Notes: generated by a model not told the origin, from the letters alone. Counted from the stretch's first letter, positions 16,724 to 25,836 are shown. The stretch is 64,000 nt of DNA from Halosimplex carlsbadense 2-9-1 (GCF_000337455.1 NZ_AOIU01000008.1:67423-131422); one strand, 5' to 3'. A program made the numbers and translations.

Positions 16724-16830
16724 CTGGAGAGTAATCTTGCCGAATCTTCGCCCTCTGCGACTGATAAACCTACTGTTCCGTGGCCGGACCGTGGTAGCAC
16801 CGAGCACCGGCCGTCCACGGTGTCGCCGCC

Positions 16831-17196
16831 TCAGCCGTCCAGCGCGCCCTCGACGGCATCGACCAGATCGTCGAACCCTCCCGTCGAGGCGCCCTTCCGG
16901 ACGTACTGCGCGCCCCGCTCGCGGGCGCGCTCGGCGAGGTCGTCCTCCTCCGCGCCGGTGAACAGCACCAGGTCCACCTCCGGGTGGGCCGCGTCGACGG
17001 CGTCGAGCAGCGCCAGTCCGTCCATACCGGGCATCTCGTAGTCGCTCACCACGCAGTCGACCGAGTCGTCGACACGGGCGAGCGCGTCGTCCGCGTCGGT
17101 CGCCGTCCGGACGGCCACGTCGTCGAGCCGACCCAGATAGGCGCCCGCCAGCGCCGTCAGGTCCGGGTCGTCGTCGACGACCAGCACCGTCCGCAT
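16831..17196 (-). CDS. Single-domain response regulator (receiver)
   Basis: 121 aa, consisting only of a CheY-like receiver. It has [11 protein letters not shown] with the acidic pocket at about residues 8-10, the phospho-acceptor Asp in [13 protein letters not shown] (about 51-54), the Thr in VLFTGAEE and the Lys in YVRKGAS. It has no output domain, so it would act by protein contact or in a phosphorelay. No kinase is adjacent. The nearest ones are the two PAS kinases about 4-6 kb away. The start at 17196 is the first Met giving a proper beta-1 strand. Confidence 0.9.
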   Translation of the reverse strand: MRTVLVVDDDPDLTALAGAYLGRLDDVAVRTATDADDALARVDDSVDCVVSDYEMPGMDGLALLDAVDAAHPEVDLVLFTGAEEDDLAERARERGAQYVRKGASTGGFDDLVDAVEGALDG

Positions 17197-17359
17197 CTCA
17201 CAGCGCCCCGTCGACCGGTGGAGCGGACCCGAATCACGCGATGCACACATCACCCCAAGATTATTTTCGGTCCGTGTTAATGACCGACCAGCGTTTTCTG
17301 TCGCTGAAAGTGCCGCCCGATAATGGCAATTCGAATACAAAAAGCCGCTTCAGCGAACC

Positions 17360-17366
17360 GTTTAGG
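17360..17366 (+). promoter_or_regulatory. TATA-like element of the winged-helix regulator
   Basis: GTTTAGG is centred 27 nt upstream of the ATG at 17390, which fits a leaderless transcript. Confidence 0.5.
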
Positions 17367-17389
17367 GGCTCGGCGCCGATGGTTGGGGT

Positions 17390-18289
17390 ATGAGCAGAGC
17401 CAGCGAGGAGGCCGGCGAGGAGGGCGATGTCGCGGACGTCGACCCGGCGGAGGCGTTCGGCGTCGTCGCCAACGAGACCCGTCTGGACATCCTCGAGGCG
17501 CTGTGGCGCGCCGACGACCGACCCGTGAGCTTCTCGGCGCTCCACGACGACGTGGCGATGCGCGACAGCGCGCAGTTCAACTACCACCTCCAGCAGCTCA
17601 CCGACCAGTTCGTCGTCAAGACCGAGGCGGGCTACGACCTGCGCCACGCCGGTGCCCAGGTCGTCCGCGCGGTCCGGGCGGGCACGTTCACCCGCCAGCC
17701 CGACGTCGACCCCTTCGCCGTCGAGGGCGCCTGTACCCGCTGTGGCGGCGGGCTCGAAGCGCGCTACGCCGACGAGCAGTTCCGCATCGACTGCGTCGAC
17801 TGCGGCAAGTCCCACGGCGAGTACGAGTTCCCGCCCGGCGGGCTCGTCGACCGCACGAACGAGGAGATCGCCACCGCCTTCGACGAGCGCGTCCGACACC
17901 TCCATTGCCTCGCGGCGGACGGCGTCTGCCCCTCCTGCGCCGGCCGCATCCACACCGAGATCGCCCGCGGCGGCGACTGCTGTCTCGACGTCGCCCTGCG
18001 CGCCGAGCACGTCTGCGAGCGCTGTCGCAACGAGCTCTGCTCGCCCGTCGGTCTCGTCCTGCTCGACGAGTCCGTCGTCTCGGCGTTCTACGACGACCAC
18101 GGTATCGACCTGTCCGACCGGCGCTACTGGACGCTCCCGTGGTGCGTCGACGACGAGTACACGACCGTCGACTCCGTCGACCCCTGGCGCGTCACCGTCG
18201 AGATCCCGCTGGCCGACGACCGCCTGACGGTCACGCTCGACGGCGACCTCGACGTGGTCGACAGCGAGTGTCTCACCTGTGAGGGGTGA
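17390..18289 (+). CDS. ArsR-like winged-helix regulator with zinc-ribbon repeats
   Basis: 299 aa. The N-terminal winged helix (about 20-85, with AFGVVANETRLDILEAL and FNYHLQQLTDQFVV) resembles ArsR-type haloarchaeal regulators. Then come four CxxC pairs, CTRC (about 109), CVDC (about 130), CPSC (about 183) and CERC (about 208), which probably form two zinc ribbons. The rest resembles the regulator-associated domain seen in many haloarchaeal ArsR-like proteins and ends in DSECLTCEG. It lies upstream of the large pilin-like gene and could act locally, but no operator was identified. Confidence 0.8.
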   Translation: MSRASEEAGEEGDVADVDPAEAFGVVANETRLDILEALWRADDRPVSFSALHDDVAMRDSAQFNYHLQQLTDQFVVKTEAGYDLRHAGAQVVRAVRAGTFTRQPDVDPFAVEGACTRCGGGLEARYADEQFRIDCVDCGKSHGEYEFPPGGLVDRTNEEIATAFDERVRHLHCLAADGVCPSCAGRIHTEIARGGDCCLDVALRAEHVCERCRNELCSPVGLVLLDESVVSAFYDDHGIDLSDRRYWTLPWCVDDEYTTVDSVDPWRVTVEIPLADDRLTVTLDGDLDVVDSECLTCEG

Positions 18290-18481
18290 CGCGAAGGGCC
18301 ATCCTCCGTCGGTCGTCGCTCGCTCCCCCGCCGTCCCCGGGTTCTCTCGCGACGGATGTCGGTGGACTGGTAGCCGGTGGACGACCGGTAGTGGCCGGTA
18401 GGCTGCCGCTCGCTTGCCGGTCGGTAGTGAAGTGTCGAAAGGATTATTTCGACGTAGCTGTACGTTACGTTGACTGAACAT

Positions 18482-20674
18482 ATGCGTAGGGGCATCCGTC
18501 GGGACGAGGGGTTGCGGTCGGGCAGGGGGCAATCGAACGTCATCGCGGTGGTGTTGCTCGCGGGACTGGTCCTCGCGGGCGCGACTGTGGTCGTCGTCGC
18601 CGGGTCGACGGCGATCAATGAAGCGCAAGATGGCACATCGTATTCGACCGCCGAGCAGTCGATGCAGTCGCTCGATGCCGAGATACAGGAGACCCTGGCT
18701 AACGATGGGGGGCAGTCGTTCGATCTTCCGCCGATCGAGAACGGGAACTGGAAACGCGTTGACGACGGGGCGGTTACGCTCACGCTCGAGGGATCCGGGG
18801 GAAGCAGTGACTCTGTGAGCACGGACCTCGGTGCCATCGTCTACGAGCAAGGCGAGCGGACACTCGCCTATCAGAACGGCGCGATCTTCGAACGGACCGG
18901 AGAGGGAACCGCAGTTACATCGGAGCCACAGATCGGGTACCGAACTCGTAACGACGAACCGACGCTGAATATTCCGGTTGTGCAACTGTTGGGAACCGGA
19001 AACGGCGTCGACGGGCGAGTCCGATTCGAACAACAACCGGCCACCGACTTGCTCGAATCGATCGACAGGTCGAAGTTCGCTTCGATCGGCGCCGGCGAAC
19101 CGATTAACCCTATCCGCCCGGGAATGGAGGTCACGCTCACGATAGAGAGCCAGTACTACGAGGGATGGGGAGCGGTCCTCGAAAGCCGCCTGTCGGCGCC
19201 GATAAGCTACGACCACACCAACGAGCAGGTGTCATTCACACTGCAAGGACCGAGCCCCGCGACGAGCGTATCGACGTCGATTACCGCGGTCGGTGGGGTC
19301 CTGCCGGTGACGAACACGATATCGACGGACAGCTACGACTCGGCAAACGGACCGTATTCGGCACCAGGTGGTTCCAACGGCGATGTCTGGACGAGGGGGT
19401 CGCTAGATCCATCGTCGGCTGTCACTATCCGTGGTGATGTAAGGGCAGAAGAAGGTGTGGAACAGATAACGAACACGTTGGAGGTGTACGGTACGACTGC
19501 ACTCGGGGACAATCCTTCGGGGACGACCGTTTTCGCTGGCGGGAGCCCAGTCTTCCGCGATACGTTCTCCACGAAGGATACGTTTGAGACGGCCGGTAGC
19601 AGCGTCACGTTCCAAGGAGACGTGATCGTCGACAACGACGTAGTCCTGTTCGACGGGTCGGTTATCGAAGATCCCGGACCGGATGAGGCGGATATGTACG
19701 TCGATGGTGACGCCGAAATCGGGAGCGGTGCGGTGATCGAAGGTGACCTGTACGTCCGCGGCGACCTCGAATTCAGCGACAACACCGGTGGCGGCGCCAA
19801 GCCCTACGTCAAAGGGGACGTGATCACGACCGACCAGAACATCGAAGGGAATCCGTCGGAAGTTGTGGTCGATGGGACCGTTCAGCAGCCCTCGACTATC
19901 CCCTCCAGTTCGATGGAAGACCCCCTCGAGACCGACGTTCCGGCCGACCTGACCGAGCGGAACCCCTCGGAAGTCAACAGCGACTTCCAGACGTTCTCGA
20001 ACCCCGGAGACCGAGACAACACTGCTGCGACCTATATCAGCGGAAATGAACTCATCTGTGGGGGGCTCTCGCAGTGTTACAAGAACGCCGGTCCCAATCC
20101 ACAGCTGTGGAGCAACGACGACACGAACACGATTCGGCTCGAGGCCGGAGACTACTACCTCAATGCGATCGACCTCGGCAACACGAACCTCGAGCTCGAT
20201 ACGTCCAATGGTCCGATTCGAATATTCGTCCGCGACTACGTCTCGGTCATCGGAAGTTCGACGATCTCCGTTCCGAGTGCGGAGAACGATGTCGAAATAT
20301 ACGTCGACGGACAATCGACATCGTCTGGCGGACACGCGTTCTATATGACTGGATCGTCGAAGTTCACGACGACCGGTGACCAGGCATCGCTGATGTCAGT
20401 TTACGTAAACCCCTCGAAGAGCATGGAACTGAACAGCGACGCGTCGTTCACCGGCCTGTTACACGGCGGTAGTTCCTCGGGCGCCGATACCAAGGTCACG
20501 AACGACGTAGATATGTACGGGAGTATGATCGGCGATGTGACTGAAGTGAGCAGTAATTTCGAGATTCACTACGACGAGGCGCTCAGTTCGCGGTCGTACG
20601 TCACGAGCGTGTCCGGTAGCGACAGGATCCTATACCTTCAGATGAAAAACCGGGCCGTCTCCGTCGACGGATGA
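18482..20674 (+). CDS. Large pilin-like secreted protein with beta-helix-type C-terminus
   Basis: 730 aa from the ATG at 18482; an in-frame TTG 12 nt upstream is possible. The N-terminus (GRGQSNVIAVVLLAGLVL) is a class III (type IV pilin) signal: a charged stretch, then a Gln-Ser-start hydrophobic helix cut by prepilin peptidase. Residues about 40-270 resemble the haloarchaeal DUF7289 pilin-like fold. The second half has many GD/GS-rich short strands (TFQGDVIVDNDVVLFDG, VIEGDLYVRGDLEF) like a polymer-forming or beta-helix domain, and a C-terminal domain resembling those of PilX-like proteins. The sequence is less GC-rich than its neighbours. It is convergent with the pilin-like operon. Confidence 0.75.
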   Translation: MRRGIRRDEGLRSGRGQSNVIAVVLLAGLVLAGATVVVVAGSTAINEAQDGTSYSTAEQSMQSLDAEIQETLANDGGQSFDLPPIENGNWKRVDDGAVTLTLEGSGGSSDSVSTDLGAIVYEQGERTLAYQNGAIFERTGEGTAVTSEPQIGYRTRNDEPTLNIPVVQLLGTGNGVDGRVRFEQQPATDLLESIDRSKFASIGAGEPINPIRPGMEVTLTIESQYYEGWGAVLESRLSAPISYDHTNEQVSFTLQGPSPATSVSTSITAVGGVLPVTNTISTDSYDSANGPYSAPGGSNGDVWTRGSLDPSSAVTIRGDVRAEEGVEQITNTLEVYGTTALGDNPSGTTVFAGGSPVFRDTFSTKDTFETAGSSVTFQGDVIVDNDVVLFDGSVIEDPGPDEADMYVDGDAEIGSGAVIEGDLYVRGDLEFSDNTGGGAKPYVKGDVITTDQNIEGNPSEVVVDGTVQQPSTIPSSSMEDPLETDVPADLTERNPSEVNSDFQTFSNPGDRDNTAATYISGNELICGGLSQCYKNAGPNPQLWSNDDTNTIRLEAGDYYLNAIDLGNTNLELDTSNGPIRIFVRDYVSVIGSSTISVPSAENDVEIYVDGQSTSSGGHAFYMTGSSKFTTTGDQASLMSVYVNPSKSMELNSDASFTGLLHGGSSSGADTKVTNDVDMYGSMIGDVTEVSSNFEIHYDEALSSRSYVTSVSGSDRILYLQMKNRAVSVDG

Positions 20675-20838
20675 CCGGAAACGAGCCAGCTTCGTGAGTC
20701 CGGCTTGAGACACTGCACTACTGGCCAACGATTCTCCGTTCGCCGAGCAGACTTGTTGTAAGCTGGAGCCCCGTGTCGCACACCACCGTGACGGAGATAC
20801 GGTGGTACGCGAGGTGAAGCAGAAATCGCTGATCCAAG

Positions 20839-21630
20839 TCACCGGAAGTCGTAAACGACCTTCGAGTGCGAGATGACTGCCCGGTCCGTCCCGACGATAC
20901 AGGTGACGTGTCCGGGGTCCGGACGGCGACAGGCCGGCCGGCCGGCCAGCGGCGCGCTGGCGGGTCGGGTCATGCCGTCGACGCTCTCGTTGAGTTGGCG
21001 TTCCCACACGTCGACGCGGTCGGGGACGCTCTGGACTGTCACGTTGAGTCGGACGGGGTCGCTGGCAGTTTTCGTGAGCGAGCGTCCGCTACTGTTGGCC
21101 AGCACCGCGTGGATTTGGTGGGTCGCGCCGCCCACTGACTGGACCGACGAGTTCGTCTCGACGACGGGGACGACCGACCGGTCACCGGAGATGGTGAGAT
21201 GGGGTTCGGTGACGGCGACCGACCCCCTCGCCTGGTCGCGGATCACGAGCGTGTTCTCGTAGGCGATGTTCACGTCGTCGGTCTTGTAGACGATCGGTCG
21301 GAACGTTCGGTTGATCGCGACTTTCCCGCTTCCCCGATTCGCCGTTACGTTGACCGTCGTCGGCGCGCCGGTCTCCAGCGTCGCGCTGTCGAGGGTCAAC
21401 TCCGTGTTCCGACTCGTCGCCGTCCCGTAGTACAGCGCCTCCACGTCAGCGGCGACCGACTGCATCGCGAACTCGCCGTTGTCGGCGACCGTCGACGACT
21501 GCACCTGGTCGAGCGCCGACACGCCGAACGTCACGACCCCACCGACCGCCAGGACGACCGCCGAAAAGACCAGCACGTAGCCGATGACCTGGCTCTGTCC
21601 TCGCTCGCGGTCGCGCCGGCGCTCAAACAC
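20839..21630 (-). CDS. Pilin-like protein, DUF7289-type
   Basis: 263 aa from a GTG start. The N-terminus (RGQSQVIGYVLVFSAVVLA) is a class III signal with a hydrophobic helix. The body is rich in beta strands and Asn-Xaa-Ser/Thr sites (for example NVTANRG). It is the last of five overlapping genes. It begins 8 nt inside the upstream gene. Near its end the DNA carries a GC-only palindromic patch (20931-20961) encoding an Ala/Pro/Arg stretch unlike the rest, so the C-terminus may have been altered by an insertion. Confidence 0.78.
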   Translation of the reverse strand: MFERRRDRERGQSQVIGYVLVFSAVVLAVGGVVTFGVSALDQVQSSTVADNGEFAMQSVAADVEALYYGTATSRNTELTLDSATLETGAPTTVNVTANRGSGKVAINRTFRPIVYKTDDVNIAYENTLVIRDQARGSVAVTEPHLTISGDRSVVPVVETNSSVQSVGGATHQIHAVLANSSGRSLTKTASDPVRLNVTVQSVPDRVDVWERQLNESVDGMTRPASAPLAGRPACRRPDPGHVTCIVGTDRAVISHSKVVYDFR

Positions 21631-22084
21631 GTTCGATCACCACCTCGGCCGTCGGGCCGTCGTATCTGACTCGGATCGGTCCACCGTTGAGCCGCGTCCG
21701 GCGCAGGTCGCTGTCGGCCTGTCGCACCGGGACGGTCACGTTGATGTTCGAGTCGACCGCATCGAGGTAGAGCGTGTACCGGCCGCTATCGACGTCCTCG
21801 GGGAGGACGCCGACCTGATACTGCGACCCCGCGACGCGGGTGGGGAACTGCCGGGTCACCGCGGCCTGCTCGGGAACCGAGTCCGTCTCGTTGAAGCGGT
21901 CGACCGTCATGACCGTCGACGAGAGCTGTTGGCCGACGACTTCGAGCTGCTGGCGGACCGTCTCCTGGCGCTCGTTCTGGATGAGCGCTTCCGTCCCGAG
22001 GATGAGCCCGGTCGTCAGCAACAGCGCGATCGCGACGATCAGGACGTAGGAGACCGCCGTCGAGACCCCGCGGTCGTCGATCAT
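21623..22084 (-). CDS. Small pilin-like secreted protein, DUF7266-type
   Basis: 153 aa. The N-terminus MIDDRGVSTAVSYVLIVAIA has the charged-then-hydrophobic pattern of archaeal pilins. It is followed by a helical region with Gln-rich turns and a beta-rich C-terminus (INVTVPV). The start overlaps the upstream gene's stop by 4 nt. It is the fourth gene of a five-gene operon in which every product has an N-terminal hydrophobic helix, suggesting minor pilins or pseudopilins of one filament. Confidence 0.75.
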   Translation of the reverse strand: MIDDRGVSTAVSYVLIVAIALLLTTGLILGTEALIQNERQETVRQQLEVVGQQLSSTVMTVDRFNETDSVPEQAAVTRQFPTRVAGSQYQVGVLPEDVDSGRYTLYLDAVDSNINVTVPVRQADSDLRRTRLNGGPIRVRYDGPTAEVVIERV

Positions 22085-23055
22085 GTGATCTCCTCCGGTG
22101 CGACCTCGAGGTCCGTCTCGTAGGACACGGTCGCCGAGTGGTAGCGGTATCGCACCTGGGCACCGTAGACCACGCGGTTCGCGTCGGTCATGACCTTCGA
22201 ACTCGACGGTGGCGCGTCGACGATCATCCAGTATTTCCCCGAGACTGTGTTTCCGTTGACGAACTCCACGTCGTATTTGTTCCAGTCGGGTTCGAGCGCA
22301 GCCAGTGCCCGACAGTGGGTTCCGCCGGCCGTCCCGGCATCGAGGTCGAGAAAGACGTTCGTGGTGCCGTCCGGTCTCGGCCGCGTACACGTCCAGTCCC
22401 CTCCATCCGGACCTTCGGTTCTGATCTCCATGGTCGAAGAGCCCGTCTGATAGAGCGTTATCGTCCACTCGGGACCCGAGCTTTCGGGTGAATCGAGACG
22501 GAGCGTGAATCCGGTCGCAGGACTGGTCGCGGTGAGGCTCTCGATCTTGAACGTCGCGTTCCTGAGTTCGACGTCTTCGGCGGCCGTCCAGTCATCTATC
22601 AGCACACCCGTGAGACTGTTCGGCTCGGCGAACCGGTCGGTGCTGGACTGCTTGATACGCGACCCCTCGACGAACAGGCCGCCACTCGGCGGAGCGGTGA
22701 CGTTGACGAGTCGACCGTGTCGTGCGTGGTGTGTCCCAGTCTCGTTACCGAGGGGGTATAGGGTTTCCCGAAACTGCGTTTTCAGATTCGTTTCGACGGA
22801 CGACGACGGAGCGCCCGGTTGCCCGTCGAAGACCTCGTCGAACTGGTCGGTCAGATCCGCTTCGACCGTGTCGCGGACCGCGACGGCGTCGCTTCCGCGG
22901 ACGACCTGATTGTCGTGGCTCGCGAGCGTCGCGGTGTACGTGCTCGACGTGAGGACGAGCGTCAACCCGATCAGTCCGACGGCCAGGACGAACGCGCCGG
23001 CCAGCAGCAACTGTGCGCGGTCGTCGCGAGCGGTATCGAGTACTACCCCCGCCAC
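22081..23055 (-). CDS. Pilin-like secreted protein, DUF7261-type
   Basis: 324 aa from a GTG start. The N-terminal segment (RDDRAQLLLAGAFVLAVGLI) has the pilin-like signature. The extracellular part is long and mostly beta, with a Trp/Gly-rich central stretch (ESSGPEWTITLYQTGSSTME) like a binding domain. It overlaps the neighbours on both sides. It is the largest product of the five-gene operon and may be the tip or adhesive subunit, which is inference from size only. Confidence 0.75.
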   Translation of the reverse strand: MAGVVLDTARDDRAQLLLAGAFVLAVGLIGLTLVLTSSTYTATLASHDNQVVRGSDAVAVRDTVEADLTDQFDEVFDGQPGAPSSSVETNLKTQFRETLYPLGNETGTHHARHGRLVNVTAPPSGGLFVEGSRIKQSSTDRFAEPNSLTGVLIDDWTAAEDVELRNATFKIESLTATSPATGFTLRLDSPESSGPEWTITLYQTGSSTMEIRTEGPDGGDWTCTRPRPDGTTNVFLDLDAGTAGGTHCRALAALEPDWNKYDVEFVNGNTVSGKYWMIVDAPPSSSKVMTDANRVVYGAQVRYRYHSATVSYETDLEVAPEEIT

Positions 23056-23579
23056 GCGACCACCTCGACTTCGAGGACGTTGTACAGCTCGCTGGGGCTC
23101 ACGTCCTTGGCGTAGAACGTCCCGGGAGACGACACGTGCCGGTCGTACAGCGTCACCGTCGTCGAACTCCGGACGGCCCCGTCACCGGGCGCGCCGTTGT
23201 AGACGAGTCTCGTTCGTTGCCGGCCGTCACCCGGTGTTCGATAGCGGATGACGACGTTGGCCGTGACGGCCGGACCGAAGCTCTCCTCAAGCGCTGTCCC
23301 GAACTTGTTCGAGGGGTACGAACCGGTGTACCACCGTCCAGTCGCGCCGCCGAAGCTCGTTCCGGCCCAGTCGTCGACGAGTGCCGTTCGGAGGTCGCCG
23401 TCCGCGGCCGTCGTCGTGAGAACGCTGCCGACCAGAGCGCTGTCCACCGGTGCCTCCGTTGCACCGCTCGTCGTCGGTGTGAGCACGACCGCCTGGAGCG
23501 CGAACGCGAGCGCTGCCAGGACGACCAGCGCGGCCAACACCCCCTCGAGCGCGAACACCTGTCCACGGTTCTCCCTCAC
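23043..23579 (-). CDS. Pilin-like secreted protein, DUF7288-type
   Basis: 178 aa from a GTG start. The N-terminus ENRGQVFALEGVLAALVVLA has the glycine-then-hydrophobic pilin motif with a Glu five residues into the mature part (ALEG), the typical Glu5 of type IV pilins. A beta-rich domain follows. It is the second gene of the operon, overlaps the next one by 13 nt and starts 1 nt from the upstream stop. Confidence 0.78.
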   Translation of the reverse strand: MRENRGQVFALEGVLAALVVLAALAFALQAVVLTPTTSGATEAPVDSALVGSVLTTTAADGDLRTALVDDWAGTSFGGATGRWYTGSYPSNKFGTALEESFGPAVTANVVIRYRTPGDGRQRTRLVYNGAPGDGAVRSSTTVTLYDRHVSSPGTFYAKDVSPSELYNVLEVEVVAWRG

Positions 23580-23580
23580 G

Positions 23581-24144
23581 TTACCACGTCCTGACGACGA
23601 CGAACACGTCCTCGCCCTCGAACCGCACGAGTCGCGTGGCCGTCACGTAGTTCTGGTTTCTGACTGCGCTCGATCCGGCGGTCAGGGGCGTATCACAACT
23701 ACCGTCTCCGACGCCCACGAGCGCACCGTTTCCGCTGGTGTCCAAACAACGCCGTTCGCGAGTTCCGTCGCCGTTCACGTCCGCTTCGAACGTGACGTTG
23801 AGCGGTTGATAGGGAGCGCGTCCGGAGTCGACCGCGAACCCGTTGTCGGCCCCGAATCCACACTCTCCCTGGTCGCGGAAGTACGCGAGCGTGCAGCGTT
23901 GATCGAGTTCGCTGGAGTCCCCGGACCCCGAAAGCGCCGTCTCGACGAGATAGTCCGCGACGCGTTCGGTAGCCAGCGAGTCCTCGCTGTCGGTACCGCT
24001 GTCGTCGCTCAGTGACCCGAACGCCGTCGGCACGAACACCAGAGTCCCGAGCACGACGACCAGAAAGAGGCTCACGCCGATCGAGAAGTCGAAGACTGAT
24101 TGGCCGCGATCACCGACTCCGACCCCGTGATTGTCCCGATTCAT
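23581..24144 (-). CDS. Pilin-like secreted protein, DUF7287-type
   Basis: 187 aa. The N-terminus DRGQSVFDFSIGVSLFLVVV fits a class III signal. The extracellular part has four cysteines (QRCTLAYFRDQGECGF, RRCLDTSG, GSCDTPL), which could form two disulfides, uncommon in haloarchaeal proteins. It is the first gene of the five-gene operon. An AT-rich patch at 24255-24280 is the best promoter candidate, which would give a leader of about 100 nt. Confidence 0.75.
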   Translation of the reverse strand: MNRDNHGVGVGDRGQSVFDFSIGVSLFLVVVLGTLVFVPTAFGSLSDDSGTDSEDSLATERVADYLVETALSGSGDSSELDQRCTLAYFRDQGECGFGADNGFAVDSGRAPYQPLNVTFEADVNGDGTRERRCLDTSGNGALVGVGDGSCDTPLTAGSSAVRNQNYVTATRLVRFEGEDVFVVVRTW

Positions 24145-24402
24145 CGGTCCCTACCCTGCGCGACGACCGGGAACCGCCGGACCCCCCTGTGACCCGCGTC
24201 CGCGACCGACTCTCGCTCGCGGACGACCCGAGTCGTCACCAGTGTCGTACGTCACATAGCTTAACACGTTTAGATAAAACTTGCGCCATGCGTGGGGATA
24301 GGTGCGGGATACTCGGCCCGGCAAGCCGGCGCCGCTCCGGCTCGATCTCCCCGCCTCGGACCGCGCCGGCGTCCTTATGTCCGTTCGCGCCAACCCACGC
24401 CC

Positions 24403-25410
24403 GTGCAGGAGTTCGCGTTCGAGCTCGCGCTGTGTGCCCGCCTCGAAGAGCCCGAGCGGGTGGTCGGCCGCCAGCTCGGCGCCGCGGTCCACGGCCGTCG
24501 GGTCGCCGACGTCTGTCTGGTCGAGCCCGGTCCCGAGTTCGAGGACCGCGCGGCGATCACGGCCGAGACGATCCCGCCGCTGGCGATCGAGAGCGCCGTC
24601 GGGCCGGGGACCGCTCGGTCGGTCACCGACGCCTTCGACTGCCACCCCGACCGCGCCCGCGCGATCGCTGAGCGCGCGGTAGAACTGGGCTATTTCGAGC
24701 GCGAGCGGGCGGGTTCGAGTACGGCCGTCCGCGCGACCGTCCGCTACCCCGACGACTGGTTCGACTCGCTGGTCGGCATCGAGAACAAGCCCGACCTGGA
24801 CCGACCGGGCGACCTGCGGGACCAGCTCCGCATCGACGCCTCGCTGGGCGTGTTCGACGAGGTGATACTGGCGACGGAGACGTACGTCACCGGCGCGCAC
24901 CTCAACCGCCTGCCCGACGCGGTCGGGGTCTGGCGGTTCGACCCCGAGACCGGCGAGCGCGAGGTCGTCCGCGAGCCCGAACCGCTCGACACCGACGGGC
25001 CGGGCATCGAGTTGCTCGACCGCGAGCCGGGCCGCGCCGAGGTGCGGCCGGTCACTGCCGACGAGAAGCGCCGCCAGCGTCGTCGGATCGCCGAACGGGC
25101 CTACGGGAAGGGGTGGCGGACCTACGAGCCGCCCGACTGCGAGCGGTGCGTGCCGGGCGACGCCGAGCCCGTCGCGTTCGCGGACGCGGGGCTGCCGTGG
25201 TGCGCGTGGGGCGACGAAATCGTCCGTCCGGTCGCCGACTGCGGGCCGACGTGCCCGGGGTACGAGCCCGTCGACGGGGATGCCGACACTGACGAAGACG
25301 GGGAGCCGCCGGTGGCCGACTCGGACGCCGTCCGCGCCCGACGAAGCGCCTGGGAGCCCGACCCGGCGGGCGTCGACCGCCGGCAGGCCGGCCTCGACCG
25401 GTTCCTGTGA
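24403..25410 (+). CDS. DUF5787 family protein
   Basis: 335 aa from a GTG at 24403. The sequence CCTTATGTCC, centred about 27 nt upstream, looks like its TATA region, so this start was preferred to an earlier in-frame GTG. The N-terminal half (QEFAFELALCARLE, and IENKPDLDRPGDLRDQLRID at about 127-146) has an IENKPD-type motif resembling a nuclease-like (PD-(D/E)XK) core, with DEVILATETY next. The C-terminal part has several cysteines (CERC, CAWG, CGPTC) that may bind zinc. A nuclease role is inference from these residues. The gene is conserved in haloarchaea as far as I recall. Confidence 0.7.
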   Translation: MQEFAFELALCARLEEPERVVGRQLGAAVHGRRVADVCLVEPGPEFEDRAAITAETIPPLAIESAVGPGTARSVTDAFDCHPDRARAIAERAVELGYFERERAGSSTAVRATVRYPDDWFDSLVGIENKPDLDRPGDLRDQLRIDASLGVFDEVILATETYVTGAHLNRLPDAVGVWRFDPETGEREVVREPEPLDTDGPGIELLDREPGRAEVRPVTADEKRRQRRRIAERAYGKGWRTYEPPDCERCVPGDAEPVAFADAGLPWCAWGDEIVRPVADCGPTCPGYEPVDGDADTDEDGEPPVADSDAVRARRSAWEPDPAGVDRRQAGLDRFL

Positions 25411-25411
25411 G

Positions 25412-25669
25412 TTACTCGACGGGCTCGCCGGCCGCGTCGTCACCGGTCGCCGCGTCGTCGCCGGTGTCGTTCGTTCGCTCGCGCAGGTAGCGACTCCCGG
25501 CGACGTACACGAGCGTGAATATCAGGACGAACGAAGCGGTCTCGGCGGGCGCGACGGCCCCGTCGAAGCCGAGCTGGACCCCGACGTAGGCCACCGTCGC
25601 GACGACTGCGACGATGATCGTCGCGAGGACGGGGCGCTCGACCGCGATATCGTCCGACGCCATGTTCAT
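25412..25669 (-). CDS. Small two-helix membrane protein
   Basis: About 85 aa. Two hydrophobic segments (VLATIIVAVVATVAYVGVQL and ETASFVLIFTLVYVAGSRYL) are followed by an acidic Asp/Gly/Ala tail. The start is uncertain: ATGs at 25663, 25669 and 25696 are all in frame. I chose 25669. It is convergent with the DUF5787 gene, the two stops being adjacent. Function unknown. Confidence 0.6.
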   Translation of the reverse strand: MNMASDDIAVERPVLATIIVAVVATVAYVGVQLGFDGAVAPAETASFVLIFTLVYVAGSRYLRERTNDTGDDAATGDDAAGEPVE

Positions 25670-25806
25670 GACGTGGCCCACGGCCTCAATCCGCATAGCT
25701 GTGTGGGGCCGCCCGACGCCGGACGCTGGCGACGCGCGCCCGTTCCACACGAAACGGGGGGGATCACCGTGTCACGAACGACCGAACTGCACGGGACGGG
25801 CCAAGC

Positions 25807-25812
25807 GTTTAG
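25807..25812 (+). promoter_or_regulatory. TATA-like element of the gamma-CA-fold gene
   Basis: GTTTAG is centred 28 nt before the ATG at 25837, giving a leaderless start. Confidence 0.55.
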
Positions 25813-25836
25813 ACGTGTGAACACGACACACAGAGT

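Noticed and set aside
18300-18440. CCGGTAG-type direct repeats upstream of the large pilin gene
   Set aside because: The copies are short and irregular, and are compatible with chance in GC-rich DNA. No symmetry or fixed spacing was found.
17261-19216. 651-codon minus-strand frame across the regulator and pilin genes
   Set aside because: It spans two real genes and their promoters in antisense and shows no domain.
24255-24302. AT-rich patch considered as the promoter of a + strand gene beginning near 24288-24302
   Set aside because: The spacing to the possible starts is poor and the DUF5787 gene has a better TATA element at 24373. The patch more likely serves the divergent pilin-like operon.
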